From: Prostheceraeus crozeri
Lineage: Eukaryota > Platyhelminthes > Polycladida > Euryleptidae
Assembly: GCA_907163375.1 (NCBI GenBank)
Contig: CAJQUW010000898.1
Coordinates: 1-64,000, forward strand
Direction of reading: 5' to 3'
DNA: 64,000 nt
In this document: piece by piece, positions 10,831 to 22,828 of the stretch
Numbering within the stretch: the stretch's first letter is position 1
Layout of the letters: each line of letters opens with the position of its first letter
Made by a program: the position numbers and the translations under genes
Notes under the pieces: generated by a model
Told to the model about the DNA's origin: nothing
What the model saw: the letters and a program-made list of their open reading frames with translations, nothing else
The model's database searches: none

Positions 10831-13800
10831 CAAGCAGCGTGACAGTTTACAACATCTGCAGCATTTCATCGCCACCTGCAGCGGCAAAGAGACCAACGCA
10901 GCAAGACAATATGAATCGGAGCAATCACGGAAAAAGCTGCTGATGATGAAAGAGGGTTGGAGAGCCCGTATTGACTGATATCACAGACTGCAGACAGATA
11001 TTGACAGTATAGTAGAGAATTCCGGAGACTCCAAGAGATAAAAATATGTGATTCATATATCATTGGATAGACATGGACAATATTACTGCAGCAACCTGAT
11101 ATTCAAGTTTATTCGATGGCTTTCGTCTTATTAATGTCCTTTTTCTCACAGCTACACGACAATGCGAAAGTTAATGTGGTAATACTAATGCGTAGCCTAT
11201 TATTTACATGAGATGGTCTATATGTAAGTATGTCGTATTTAGATGTGGATTATTTCCATACCACAACCCAATTTATTTATCTATGATTTGAAACCATTTT
11301 ATTTATATGTGACCGCTATGATCCTTGAGCTAAAAGCAAATATTTTTGATAAGCAATGAGTGTATAGCGGTGCATTGTTACTGAGCTAGTTGTTATGCTT
11401 CTAAGTAGGTAGTATAAGTCTTTGCTACATAATAAGCACGATAAAGATGCAGTTGGCAATGGATTTGGAAATTCCTTCGATGATTGCTGCACTTTTATCG
11501 TATATTTGATGAGAAAAATCAGATTTAACGACCTTTGTTTGGCTTAATACTCATTATTTCATGCTCTAACCTGTTTCTGTTTATACTGTTATATAAAAAT
11601 TAACACACAGCATCCCATTGCTCGTGTTTTTATGTAACAGAACATTTGACTGAAGCCATTGAAGTTCTACTTTCCATCACTAAGATCATTCTTGAATTTG
11701 TTTGTTTTTACATTTCCTAACATGCTTTACGTCGGCTTTCACAACCTCTAGGCCTATTGAGATAGTTTAGGTTGAGGTTGTTTGCTGAGACTTAAGAAAC
11801 ACCAATAATATGTACATGAATCCATTAAGGAGGGCAGAAATTTTATCTTGGAAGATTACTTATTCATTGTGCATTATCAATTTAAAAAAACATTGCTGAA
11901 ATTACCAGCCACTTTATGATTTCCCTATTTACAAGATCGCAAACGAAAACTTCTCAATAAAGAAATTGCAATGCAATATAAGCATATAATATTTCGCGAT
12001 GTGTTCTTAAAAGTCACAATAAATGTTTATCTTATTATACAAAATTTTGTAATTTATTATTTATATATTTATTAATAGATTTAATAATTATTCATTAAAT
12101 AAAATTAATATTATTTATTAATATAATTTATTTATTATTATATATTTATACAAAATTATTGCAAATTTTGTTAATTTTTTTCAGTGTAAAGATTACCTCA
12201 CATTAATATTTGTGTAGAACTTCATGAATATTAAGCTCGTGAGAAAATTTGAAGTGAACAAATAAAGATTGACTCAATTTAAGATTACTTATGGAATTTA
12301 GGCATTAATATGCATGTATTGTTCAGCATTAAATAATTGCTTCTTTGTATCGGACTATGACGACGTGGCCGATTCCTTGTTTACAATATAGCTTCTTAAC
12401 CTATAACATCTAATTAATTGGAATATCTTTATCGAATCGCATTCCATCCGAACCAGTTCAGAACTACTTCCTTGTCTTGAAATAAGTATGGTAAATAATC
12501 ATATTTCTGAACATTCATAGCGACTACGAAAGCGTCCAACTATCTGTCGGTTTTCATCATTGGTGTAAAAAGTTTGGATGATGTTGAATTTTTGATGTGT
12601 ATAAATGTAAATCAATATATCTACGTGAGATAGTGATAATGTCAATTAACAGAATAAACTAGTATGCAAAATTTGAAACCAATAATCAAAACATGACATC
12701 GCTTTTTATTAAAAATTGATTCGGAAACGGAGAATCACTAATCGAACCAGGGCTTTCATCTGATGCGATACAAGGGCTTGAATCTGATGCGGATAATTCG
12801 CTCTATACCACCAATCACTAATCGCAGTGTCGATTCACACACCTACACATATCGAATTATTGCGACTTGTGTGCGGATTTCAAAGCCGCACGAAATGAAC
12901 ATGTAAATCATCAATAATAAACAAATAGTAAATCATACAATGTATAAATCATGAATAAAACTCCATATGTATGCGTTGTAAAACATATAATTTCGAAATA
13001 CTTCGTTCAAATCAAACAAATGAAGCTAACGATTTTTAAGAAATGGGCTCAAAATTCTAGAGTCCTTTTGGCGCTGAGAAACGAAGTCGCAGAGACAATG
13101 ATGTTTCACTGACATGTTTTGTCACTAAATACATTACCTGACTAGCCCTTGAAATTTCTCGTTCGATCGGGCAGCTTATTCTCAACAAGTGAGTTATTTT
13201 TCCCTCTAGTTTTGTCGAAAATTCTCCAATTGTTTTTAAAAGGTCTTGTATTAATCGAGCTTTCGATTGCGTCAACAGCACATCTCAGTCATGAACTAAT
13301 CATTTTTCAATCAATTTATTTAATTAATTTAATCAATTTTCGCAAAACCTACAGAGAAAAAATGATGCACCCAATTGCAAATAGTATATTTACTGAAAGT
13401 GAGTAATTAGATTGCGTTCACGCAAGCATACTCGTACAGATGCGAATATTTGCCGCTGTAAAATGCGTTTCAGACTGACGGTATCATATAGACATTATTT
13501 TGCATTAATCAGTGTGAAATTCTATAACTTAAATGAACAAAGGCACAAATCTTAAATGGTATCTTAAATAGACTATGGGCACCTTTTGAGTGTGTTTGAG
13601 CTTGTACCTTACACATTGATATATTCGATAATTTGCTATGTGTCGAAGAAGTGTACATAAAAAGTGCTGGCATATGATTATCAGGTACACAGTTTTTAAT
13701 ATCAGTATCTAATCGAACGAGAATGTCAATCATTTCGCTTTTCTATGGATTCAATGTGCAATATATTCAATGAGTAAGTAGATATACATTTTCTTGTATG

Positions 13801-13880
13801 TATTGGCTGTTTGCAAGATTCAAAAAGCTAGGCTTATTTTATCACAATGAATATAGAAGAGCAATTCCATTTGCTTTCAG
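10831..13880. other. Intronic DNA without recognised features
   Basis: Remainder of the intron before exon 10. An open stretch at about 10856-10970 (+) looks coding but lacks a donor. 12040-12170 is extremely AT-rich with short inverted repeats of TTTATT/AATAAA type. Otherwise nothing supported. Confidence 0.5.
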
Positions 13881-13966
13881 AAATCTAAGGCACGCTCAAG
13901 AAAACCACCTCCTAAACGGTCTCAGAAGAAATACATTCCTCTCATTCCACGCAAACAACAGAAACG
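13881..13966 (+). CDS. Exon 10 (phase 0-2), basic
   Basis: Acceptor TTGCTTTCAG, donor CG|GTAGGT. Encodes a very basic, Pro-containing segment (KSKARSRKPPPKRSQKK), possibly a nuclear-localisation-like or disordered stretch. A 59 nt intron follows. Confidence 0.75.
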
Positions 13967-14025
13967 GTAGGTTCTTCAATCACTATTTCAGATAGGTCTT
14001 GAATAATTTTGAGTTGTCATTCCAG

Positions 14026-14124
14026 TGCCGAAAACGGATTTGTTATCACAAAGCCTCTGCTCAAAGAGGAGCTGCGGGAGATGCAAGATCCTCTTGACTA
14101 CTTATCTAAATATTGCATTATACA
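14026..14124 (+). CDS. Exon 11 (phase 2-2)
   Basis: Acceptor GTCATTCCAG and donor CA|GTAAGA. Thirty-three residues containing LLKEELREMQDPLDYLSKYC, an ordered-looking helical block. Followed by a 62 nt intron. Confidence 0.8.
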
Positions 14125-14186
14125 GTAAGAGTAATTTCAATACTTTTAGAGCTTCACAAGTTCAGCTTCCATTCCTCTTATTCTAG

Positions 14187-14406
14187 CAAGAACCGTCTTC
14201 CTGCCTACGATGTTGCCTTCAAAAGAGCTGTCAGTTCACAAAAATGTCGATATCCAGATAATGAAGGGCTTGTGAATATGCAAGTGAATTTCAGCGAAAG
14301 AGACAGGGAAGACCCGCCGATTCCTGATACAAAAATGGACATCGAGGACAGAGCGAATTTGGAGAGGAAACTTCGGATCGACAGAACTATGTACACAGAG
14401 ATGGCG
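14187..14406 (+). CDS. Exon 12 (phase 2-0)
   Basis: Acceptor TTATTCTAG, donor GCG|GTAAGT. Seventy-three residues: KNRLPAYDVAFKRAV completes the block begun in exon 11, then a charged helix (EDRANLERKLRIDRTMY). The strong donor fixes the end; the open frame runs on to 14457 in the intron. Confidence 0.83.
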
Positions 14407-14780
14407 GTAAGTAATTTGACATTTTCAGAAGGCCCAAATTTGATTGAATACGACTGATTTGAGTTTCATTTGGATGGGATATAACTACAGAAGTAGATAA
14501 CTTGGCGGTTTAGCGCTCCTAGAAGGGATGGCATTGGATCATGAGAGAGATACTTTTATTGAATCAATAATGGGAATCAAAAATGTATACATGTTACATA
14601 AAGTTCAAAGCAAGTTATATGAAAGAAAAATAAGTACGCAAAAGTTAGTCATAGAAAGTGAGAGACTGAATAATGGACATGTGCGGCAAAAAGGCATCGC
14701 GTCGGGTGGGAGTCCTATAGAAAGGCATTGATTCTCGACCAGAAGGAAGAGTGGAAGGAGACAAGCATGCAATTATAGTA

Positions 14781-15502
14781 CAGTAGTGTTCGGGTTTAGT
14801 ATCATGCCATCGTGCTGGCAAAATATGTTACTAAATCCAAATTGTTAACAAACCCAAATTTTCAAAAAATCGTGTCATTCATGATATTTTAATGAAATAA
14901 TTTGGCACATTGTCGCCACTGGTTCGACTAAAACAGCCATCCTGTCCTTGGCATTCTTAGCAAGTTTGATCGCTTGTTGCTGTAGATCGAATCCTGTTAA
15001 TCCTTGCAGGTTCGCCGTTGAGACCTGTTTAAGCCATTCATGAAGAAGTCGATAGAGTTCTTCATAGATGCTTTTTTTACTGGACTTTCGTGTATGTTTT
15101 TCATCGGCCTCGAACTGTCTCAATATAGCATCCTTGTTTTTCTTGATACCACAAAATGCATGCACACAGAATTAGACGAAGATTGTGATGAGTTTGATAA
15201 GACGACGATGATTGGTCTAAAATTACGCGTGAATTGAGAGGGATGGAATATGAGTCATCAATTCGCTTGATGATCGTATCATGACATAATCTGCACAACT
15301 GTTTCCTCAGATAACATCTAGAGTTTTGCATCTCGATGAAACCTCAATCGCCGAAAGGTAGGGCACGTGCGCAGAAAATTTCTCATTCACAGGTGGTCAA
15401 CATGCTATATTACTCAAATGATTTCATCAAAGGTGCAAATAAGGATGGTTACTAAGCTCGAATTGTTACAAAATTCGATGTTATTAAATCCGAACACTAC
15501 TA
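14781..15502 (-). mobile_element. Tigger/pogo-like DNA transposon remnant
   Basis: Termini CAGTAGTGTTCGGGTTTAGT on the left and the matching TAGTAGTGTTCGGATTTAAT on the reversed right end, both flanked by TA (14779-80 and 15503-04). This is the hallmark of Tigger-type Tc1/mariner relatives. Inside, on the - strand (15165 to 14875), a frame contains IYEELYRLLHEWLKQ and LTGFDLQQQAIKLAKNAKD, matching the CENP-B-type DNA-binding helix-turn-helix of pogo/Jerky transposases. The DDE catalytic core is absent, so this is an internally deleted copy of 722 bp. It lies in the intron between exons 12 and 13. Confidence 0.78.
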
Positions 15503-15713
15503 TATCTTGATTCTCCAAATTATCAAATAGTCTTGTTGCAAACGAATTTCGCCTTGACGAGAGATCAGTAGTGATAAATTACCCTTGATTCTACGCCTCC
15601 GCTGAATCGCCTGAAGACGTCTTTAGTCACTCGATGAGATACCAACAAAAACGGGGCAAGCATATTCAATCAAGCTGCGTATCACGGCGTTGTATACTAT
15701 GACTTAATTCTTC

Positions 15714-16290
15714 TCAGGATGTACAGCCAAGAATGACTCCAAGAAACTTTAAGAATCGCTGAAACTTGATGAATGGAAAACAAGACTCAACATCACAAGC
15801 ATCTTTGAATAATCCACGATAGCTGATTAAGCTAAACGTTCTCTGTTTGTTTATATTTAGGCAATTTTCCTCATCAGACCATTGAATAACGTGACTGATT
15901 TTTGATCTTAAGATCTTAATGTCTTGGTTGGCCTTTTCCTTTCGCATCCCGAATGTTAGACAGACATCGTCCACGTACTTGAACATGCAGGTAGCCGAAT
16001 TCAGTGGAAAGAGAGAAGATGCAGTGTATATAAAATTCAAAGAAATACGGACCGAGAAGGGAACCCTGAAGAACCCCACTGGTTGCCTTCTGCCATGCCA
16101 TTGGCAATCGTACACACTACACACTCTCTCAAACAATAAGCTGTCAACCGACTTTTAAGCACCAGCCTGTGCGTATGTGTTGTGTCATCATTTCGGACAA
16201 ACCAAAACACACATCGCTGTCTTGCTACATTCAGTGTATCCAGTGAAGAAGGCTGAGAAGAGGATGGTGAAATCATCAGGTGAACTAATT
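15714..16290 (-). pseudogene. Degraded LINE reverse transcriptase fragment
   Basis: On the - strand one frame reads SGVLQGSLLGPYFFEFYIHC, the 'PQGS-LGP' RT motif. A second frame supplies the active-site motif as FKYVDDVC, then IKILRSKISHVIQWSDEENC, LNINKQRT and FLKFLGVIL. Frames switch between motif blocks, so it is broken by at least one frameshift. The motif order suits a CR1/L2/Jockey-type LINE; assignment to clade is inference. Confidence 0.62.
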
Positions 16291-16570
16291 TTCGTGCGCC
16301 TGTCATCTTCTTTAGTAATGATCGGAAGGACCAACATTATCGAGAAAACGTGTGCGCAATGATCTGAATTCTTTGAATCTGAAGGAAGCGTGGCAATCGA
16401 ATTACTTTGGTGGAATTTACAGCAATCCGCAAACGACGCACGACGTTTTTACTATCTCTGTGAGGTATTAGGAATTCCCTTTTGCCCACTTACTAAGCTT
16501 CAGCATGTGCCATCGCTTTGAACTAGTCTTCACTTCTAGTAAAGTGAAAGAGTTCCACACTCTAATTCTG
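16290..16570 (-). repeat. Unclassified interspersed repeat, inverted copy
   Basis: Reverse-complement relative of the repeat at 30770-31290, 32095-32280 and 61700-62085. Shared blocks include CTTACTAAG next to CATGTGCCATCG..TTTGAACTAGT and CACTTCTAG. See the entry at 30770. Confidence 0.5.
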
Positions 16571-16616
16571 TGGATATAGCAGAGAGCCACAATAACGAAT
16601 ACTGATCCCGGGTTTC

Positions 16617-17040
16617 AGCGGGAACATTGCAATGTCAAGTAGCAATAAAAGGGACGTGGAAGCATCGTGGACCTGTTAACGGGCATCTATGCACTGAGAT
16701 AATATTGTCAGCATTTACCCATAGCTCAAGTTTTTACGATCGCTTTAGTTAAACGGCCCTTAGATAGCCTGCAGCTATAGATTACATACTGTTTTGCGTG
16801 TAGACCAATTTATACAGCGTTATGCGTCTTTTGGGAGTTTGATAACAATAAGCTCATGGATAATTTGTGTGATCATTTTCAGTTCTAGCTTAGGAAATGA
16901 ACATGCAGAAGACTCCTGATATTCACGTCCTGCGCTGCATTGGATCAGTGTTATCAGATGACGTGAACTCACTTCCGAACGATGTCTCCTCAACAGGTTG
17001 CTATCTACTACTACGGGCGTCGATCACGAGCGTTGACATT
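16617..17040 (+). repeat. Dispersed repeat A (copy 1 of 2)
   Basis: About 420 bp repeated in the same orientation at 58270-58710 with high similarity. Shared landmarks are GGACGTGGAAGCATCGTGGA, TCTATGCACTGAGATAA and TCCTGATATTCACGTCCTG. It includes a short shared open segment (see copy 2). Family not recognised. Confidence 0.7.
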
Positions 17041-17459
17041 GTGCGTGCGATATCGACGTGCATCTGATTACATCAGACAGTATGCCGGCGACTTACTCAA
17101 GAAAATCTATCTCCAACATTTCAGTCAGCAATTATTTCTATCAATAATACGAATTATGTGAATGCTTTTTAATACTATGAATTTCAATGGTTCAGAGGTT
17201 GTAAATACACGATGTGTAAATACTACTTAAATATTCTTTTGAGCCCTGCGGAGTCATTGGAATTCATGTTGTTATTTGAATTCTACTTGTTTAGACCAGT
17301 AACCGGGCAACTGATAAATGTAAATGTAACAAATGTAATGAGTAGCGCCTGCGTGAAGCGCCTCAATCTTGGATGCGGTATTAAGTGATTGCAGAAAGCA
17401 GTCCGCCCTCCACGTGCCTGCGTTAAAGTCCTGGTGCCTTCACCAATTCACAGATCCTC

Positions 17460-17690
17460 AAGATGTTGTCGGTGGGTGTGGTTGGTTTTAGAGGGTATGC
17501 TTGCACGTCCTCTAGCTCCAGCATCGCTGGTTCAAACCTACCCACGATTGATGAGGCCCAACAGGCCAAAACATGTCTCGTGGTGGTTACATCTGTTGAG
17601 ATTTGATCAATTGATTTCTACTGTTTCAATACTTTACGAATTCTATATATTTCTAGGCTTTGAAGTGAATAAATATTTTAATGCCTTTCA
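17460..17690 (+). repeat. tRNA-derived SINE candidate
   Basis: A tRNA-like head with B box GGTTCAAACC at about 17529, an internal stem-loop around CGTCCTCTAGCTCCAGC, then an A/T-rich body ending in AATAAATATTTTAATG. Intron between exons 12 and 13. Confidence 0.45.
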
Positions 17691-17793
17691 CTAAATATTT
17701 TTTTCCGATCCCTACTGATGACTTTTCTGCTGATTCCTTGTACTATCTTTGTGATCAGCTATCCTTCTAACTATTCTGACATTATCATTTCAG

Positions 17794-17896
17794 GGTCAAA
17801 ACGTTGGAGAACGACTTTGTAAAAAGGCCGATTTTGTGATTTCAGAGCTGCATAAGAGGCAAGATAATATCAGAGCAGAAATCAGTGAATCTCAAG
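17794..17896 (+). CDS. Exon 13 (phase 0-1)
   Basis: Acceptor ATCATTTCAG and donor G|GTGAGT. Thirty-four residues (GQNVGERLCKKADFVISEL...) with helical, charged composition. Confidence 0.75.
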
Positions 17897-18357
17897 GTGA
17901 GTTCATCAAAACTACTCATCTCAGTCAATCTGAGTTGAATTTTGATGCTAAGCAAAATACCACGGCTTTGATAGATACTAGCCAGTGTTCATAGTCTTCA
18001 AGGAATTGCTAGCATATGAATTTTGAATCGAATGCTCAGTACGCCGTGAATGTCATATAATATCAAAATCGTGAGTGGTAGACAAAAAATTATATTGATA
18101 GGGTATTTTACGACAGTCGAACAGCTTTTCTTTGTGATTCTTGTCACAAGAAAACATAGTTCCAATCATCAGTGATAAATAGTTGATATCTTTTTGAACG
18201 ACTCAAGTGAATCTTGAATGTCTTCTTTTATTCTGGAGCTCAAGTTGAATTCCTTGCTCAGGTTTCGTCACGAATTCTCATTCGACTACCTTGCGAGCAC
18301 CATGACCTCGAGCGGCCGGAAAACCCACAGGTGTTCACTAGTTTATAAAAGCCATGC

Positions 18358-19009
18358 TAGTTTGGCAGCCAGAATGAGTTTCTAGCAGGAAAAGGGAACG
18401 AAAATGAGACTTACACGGAATGATGCGTGTCCTATGGCTACTACGAATCTGCGCGTCTGCCGAATTTTGCCCCGTTTCTCATCTTGTCAGACACGATCAA
18501 AGAACACGTATTTGAAGTTTTCGGCAAAAATGAGATTTTCTATGTTTTCTCTGATTAAATGTAGTGTGCTAAGTCTAGAACCATGATTTTTGACATGAAA
18601 TGTCTTCAGGTCATTTCCTATCATGTGTATGTAAGTTATTATCATGCTTCTGATCGATGATGTATGCATGTCCAAGAATGTGGTTAAATGTGGTTAAACT
18701 TGACGAAAATGTTGTGCTTGCGCAGAAGGATGAATGCACCTGAATGAGTTGATGACCTGAATACATTCCATTTCCTATGACTCTAGACTGAACGCTTTTC
18801 AGTAAGCAGAAAATCTCATTTTAGCGAAAATTTCAACCTCCTTCCCATTCAATGGATTTACATGTGTTTTTTTTATCCTGTCTGATTTGAAGATGAACCA
18901 GATATCGACAGACACGCAGATTCTCAGAAGCCATACGATGCACATCATTCTTTAAAAGCATCATTTTCAGTCTTGTTCCCTTCAGAAACTCGTTCAGGAT
19001 GCCAGACTA
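18358..19009. mobile_element. Long-TIR DNA element, copy 2
   Basis: Starts TAGTTTGGCAGCCAGAATGA and ends with the reverse complement of TAGTCTGGCATCCTGAACGA. Internal blocks such as TCAGACACGATCAAAGAA and TTTTCTCTGATTAAA match copies at 10101 and 39343. More diverged and internally shortened (652 bp). No clear target duplication. Intron between exons 13 and 14. Confidence 0.68.
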
Positions 19010-19574
19010 AACACTTCGATGAGCAACTTAGTCTTCCATTTCTTCCTCGATTGGAAATCGCTCACACATCACATGTGATGCAATAGTTGACGGACTTTTT
19101 TATTTGCAATTCCGAGACGACCAGAACTCTGTCACTCGGAATAATCTTCTTCTTTAACCACAACTGTTTGAGCCCCATGTTGGAAATTTTTCTTTCTTCG
19201 CATGCATGAAATGCCGTAAATAAACAGACTCCCTCTCCGCGGTGAATGACATCATGAGTGAGAAGTATGTGAAACCCTATGGGCTCAGATGGGGGCCATT
19301 TTCGCGACATAAAGAATAAGCAGTACAGTGAGGTCATCGATCTCATTCTTTATAACGATAGAAAGATTCATGATGTGCAAAACTTTTGAAGGAGTTTAAT
19401 GCATCCTCAGATACTTTTAGCCAATACTATATTATTTCAGAAAATGGATTCTTTATTTTGACAGCACAAGCATTGAAGAAAGGCTTGTCGTTTCTAGTTT
19501 TGCAGTTGGCCACATGTTACTGATTAAAGACTTTGTCAATGATAGGCTATTGATTTTTTTAAGAAGTATTTTTG

Positions 19575-20208
19575 TAGTCCGGCAGTTACTGACACTTTCT
19601 TCCTAAATTCGCGCACAAATGGCTTAATAGCATGGATTTGTAGATCTTGAAACGCTGAATACAAAAATCAAATTCTTAAGTCTCGCAGCCAGTCGCTTTT
19701 GGTTATAGGCAAGGTTGAAGGATTCCCATTGGAATCCAATGGTAAAATTCGAGAAATATCTATGGATTGTGAAACAAAAATCTTTGTGGTATAAAAGTTA
19801 AAGTGACTCACATGATTCAGTATGTGATGTTTGAGAGCCTCCACAAAATGAGACTATTTCATGTTTTGACTTAATTTTGGCGATTTTACTCATTTTGTAG
19901 AGGCTCTCAGACATCACATACTGAATCATGTGACTCACTTCAATTTTTATATCGATGTTGATGTTTTGAACTCAATCACGTTTCAAATCTCATGGCATTC
20001 TGATAAATAGTTTCACTTCTGCAAAAGAAAATGTACGAAAATTGCCAAGTGTTTCACAATCCATAGATATTTCTTGAATTTTACCATTGGATTGTTCAAC
20101 CTTACCTATAACCGACAGCGACTGACTGTGATTCAGGATCTACAAATCAATGCTATTAAGCCCTTTGTGCGCGAATTTAGGAAGAAATCGTCAGTAGCTC
20201 CTGTCCTA
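19575..20208. mobile_element. Foldback element, almost completely palindromic
   Basis: Left arm starts TAGTCCGGCAGTTACTGACA, right arm ends in an imperfect reverse complement (14 of 19 end bases). Arms pair along nearly the whole length: AATTCGCGCACAAA/TTTGTGCGCGAATT near the ends and CATGATTCAGTATGTGATGT/ACATCACATACTGAATCATG near the centre. No coding capacity. The terminal TAGTCCGGCAG equals that of the long-TIR family here, suggesting a related but distinct group. It ends 64 nt before exon 14. Confidence 0.72.
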
Positions 20209-20272
20209 TTGGCATTTTCCTGATCATGCGGGTGTAAATGATTGGATGTCGTCAAGTTGTCTGATTTTTCAG

Positions 20273-20355
20273 ATAATTTGACTACCATGATTGCAACGAT
20301 AATTCGAACAGAATTTGCGGACGAATATCTTGGAAGAAATGTAAAACAAAACAAG
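20273..20355 (+). CDS. Exon 14 (phase 1-0)
   Basis: Acceptor GATTTTTCAG lies about 65 nt after the foldback element ends; donor AAG|GTAAGA. Twenty-eight residues including TTMIATIIRTEFADEYLGRN. Followed by a 65 nt intron. Confidence 0.75.
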
Positions 20356-20420
20356 GTAAGACTTGCACCATAGACATATTGTAGAATTACATCGAGACAT
20401 TGAATACGTTGTAATTACAG

Positions 20421-20507
20421 CATTCAAGACAAATGACAACATCAGAATTCTCTTCGGCCTCTGATCGAGAGCTTGTGAAGGGTTTGAACAAGAAAATGTA
20501 CCGCACG
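20421..20507 (+). CDS. Exon 15 (phase 0-0)
   Basis: Acceptor GTAATTACAG and donor ACG|GTAAGA. Twenty-nine residues (HSRQMTTSEFSSASDRELVK...). The next intron is 6.9 kb and holds the full LINE. Confidence 0.75.
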
Positions 20508-21564
20508 GTAAGAGCATTCATACATTTTTCATTATGTTTGCCATCAGGAATTATTCGGATACTCTGTGGTTAGGTTATTGAGCCTGATAGAATTGTATAA
20601 ACTGCATGCTGTGTACAAAGTGCATACATGAAATGTTCATTGATAACCAATATCATGCACGTTTTTAAAAGTTGTTCATGTCCCATAGCTGAGAATAACC
20701 ACGTTGATAGATGATTTTGAAGTGGCATGAAGATTTCGCGTTAATTTTCAATGAATTGCTTTACCCTTACTACTGCAATTATGACTACCGTATCATGGAA
20801 TACTATAATACTATTGCAACAACGAAAGAAAAGTAGACCTACATGTCCTTTTATGCATCTACAGAACTGATCGTAAGGAACGGACCCCCTAAATTTCACT
20901 AACTTTCTCATGTCTTCCAATCGTGTCGCACATGAACGTGCCAGAAGTCATACATCTTTGACCTTGTATTCACCGCTTCAAAATGAGCTATGATTAACAT
21001 GCATCCGTTTTTGCGGAAATGAGAAAAAAACATTGAAAACATTGAAATTGGACTTATATGAATATGACTTGTATATTCATGCTCTTTACATCGCAAGGAT
21101 TCTGAAGATACCAAACACTAACATTTTTGATGAAACAGTGAGATGTTCACAAGCTGTTAGCGTGTTAGCGTGCGGTCGTATTTTCTATAGCTCTCGTCTA
21201 TTGTCGAATTTTCACTGTAATCAAAGTTTTAAGTAATCGTTTCCCTTAGTTTTTGATATCGTAGTAGTCCTTATTGTGTTTGCAGTCTTTTGGTGCTAGT
21301 TTTGCTGTTGTTTTCTGATTATTTCCTTTTTTGTAGCAATTTTTTTATATAGTAGAGAACCCCTATTGTGTTGATTTTGTTGAGCTGACTTCACTGCCTT
21401 TGTGAAGCAACAATTTCACTCCAACTGTCCGAAGACTTTCTATTCAACTTCGTATTGATTTACCTAGACAGTAGGTAAGACATCAAACTGTTCGACTTTG
21501 CCATATTTTATTGTTATTGTACATAGAAATCTGATCTTTCCGCTAACTTTTGTGAAATTTCATA

Positions 21565-22824
21565 ATGATTATGTTGCAACCAGTGTCTCCGTCAAAACCT
21601 AGCGATCGCCAATGTGGGGTTTGCAGAGATTCTATTTCGGAATTGGACATTCATATGACTTGTGAAAAGTGTGATTTGCTCTTCCATTCCTATTGTACGA
21701 AACTGCCATCGTATGAATTTATTAAGTATATAAAAACAAAACGGATATATACTTGTGACACTTGTATGTTCAAAATTTATCCTACTGACATCCAGAACAT
21801 AGCGAAACAAAATGAATCACATCAAAATCAACAAAGCAAAGAAGAACTAGATTGTGAATCCGAATTCGATAGAATGAAGCAAAGACATCATCGAGAAAGA
21901 GAAGATTTGCTGACATCAATCAATACTTATGAACAAGAAATGAAGAAAAAGGATGAAGAAATTAGAAACTTACAAGCAGAAATCATACAGATGCGGTTGG
22001 CGGAAATCGATGCGAGAAGGATAGAAGCAAATAAAAGCCAAGAAAAGAAAGACAATGGAAGCGAAGACTCTGACGAAGAAGATTGTACAAATAAAGAAGA
22101 CGATGACGTTGAAGACACAGAATATTACTTGAAGCAAATCAATATGAAAATAAGAAAAATGGGCGACAACATCAATGAAATTCATTCAACGGTTAACGCA
22201 ATACGCGAAGAACGCTTCAGAACGGTACGAGTAAGCCCACCAAAGTCCAGTTTCCCTAAATTCATACCAATAAATACAACATCAAGCCAATCTCCGCAAG
22301 CAGAACAACGTCCTATTGAAGCAGATCGAGTTAACCAGCAGGAAGTTCAACGTTTGCATCAACGGTCATCTCATCAAAGACCGCCTCAACACCAAAGTTC
22401 TTTGAAATTCAAGTCATGTTACATTTGCGGTAGACGTGGGCACCTCTCGTGGAATTGCTGGTTTAACAACAACTACAACATGAGACCACAACCAAGAAGA
22501 TATCCTGGACAGCATACTCATAGAAGAACAATGCCATATAGAAGACAGTGGAGAAATTTCCGACACGATGGAAATTATGAGTGGGCTAACGAAAGAAGAT
22601 ACCCAAGAAATCCATATCATGATCAAAGACCACACGGAAGACGACAACATCAATTTTATGAGAGCAGAAATTATCGAAGAGAAAATGATCAATTTCCTGA
22701 AGAAAGAATAAGACCATTGTCGCCTAACCAATATCAACAACAAAACACTCATTATAGAACAAACGATAACAGCTACACAAATCATTCAACACGTTCTAAT
22801 TACAATAATAACCGTTATTTTTGA
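21565..22824 (+). CDS. LINE ORF1 protein: PHD finger, coiled coil, CCHC knuckle
   Basis: A 419-residue RNA-binding/chaperone-type ORF1p (role known for the class). Residues about 17-70 hold a C4HC3-like PHD finger: CGVC, CEKC, HSYC, CDTC. Residues about 95-165 are a long charged coiled coil (RMKQRHHREREDLL...), expected to oligomerise, followed by an acidic patch (EDSDEEDCTNKEDDDVEDTE). A CCHC zinc knuckle CYICGRRGHLSWNC lies at about residues 287-300. The C-terminal 120 residues are rich in R, Q, N, Y and H, suiting RNA binding. The ATG at 21565 precedes the PHD finger by 18 codons and is the natural start. It stops with TGA directly before ORF2. The frame is intact. Confidence 0.85.
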   Translation: MIMLQPVSPSKPSDRQCGVCRDSISELDIHMTCEKCDLLFHSYCTKLPSYEFIKYIKTKRIYTCDTCMFKIYPTDIQNIAKQNESHQNQQSKEELDCESEFDRMKQRHHREREDLLTSINTYEQEMKKKDEEIRNLQAEIIQMRLAEIDARRIEANKSQEKKDNGSEDSDEEDCTNKEDDDVEDTEYYLKQINMKIRKMGDNINEIHSTVNAIREERFRTVRVSPPKSSFPKFIPINTTSSQSPQAEQRPIEADRVNQQEVQRLHQRSSHQRPPQHQSSLKFKSCYICGRRGHLSWNCWFNNNYNMRPQPRRYPGQHTHRRTMPYRRQWRNFRHDGNYEWANERRYPRNPYHDQRPHGRRQHQFYESRNYRRENDQFPEERIRPLSPNQYQQQNTHYRTNDNSYTNHSTRSNYNNNRYF

Positions 22825-22828
22825 TGAA

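Noticed and set aside
10856-10970. Coding exon in the 9.6-13.9 kb intron
   Set aside because: Open and charged, but it has no usable donor and would break the phase between exons 9 and 10.
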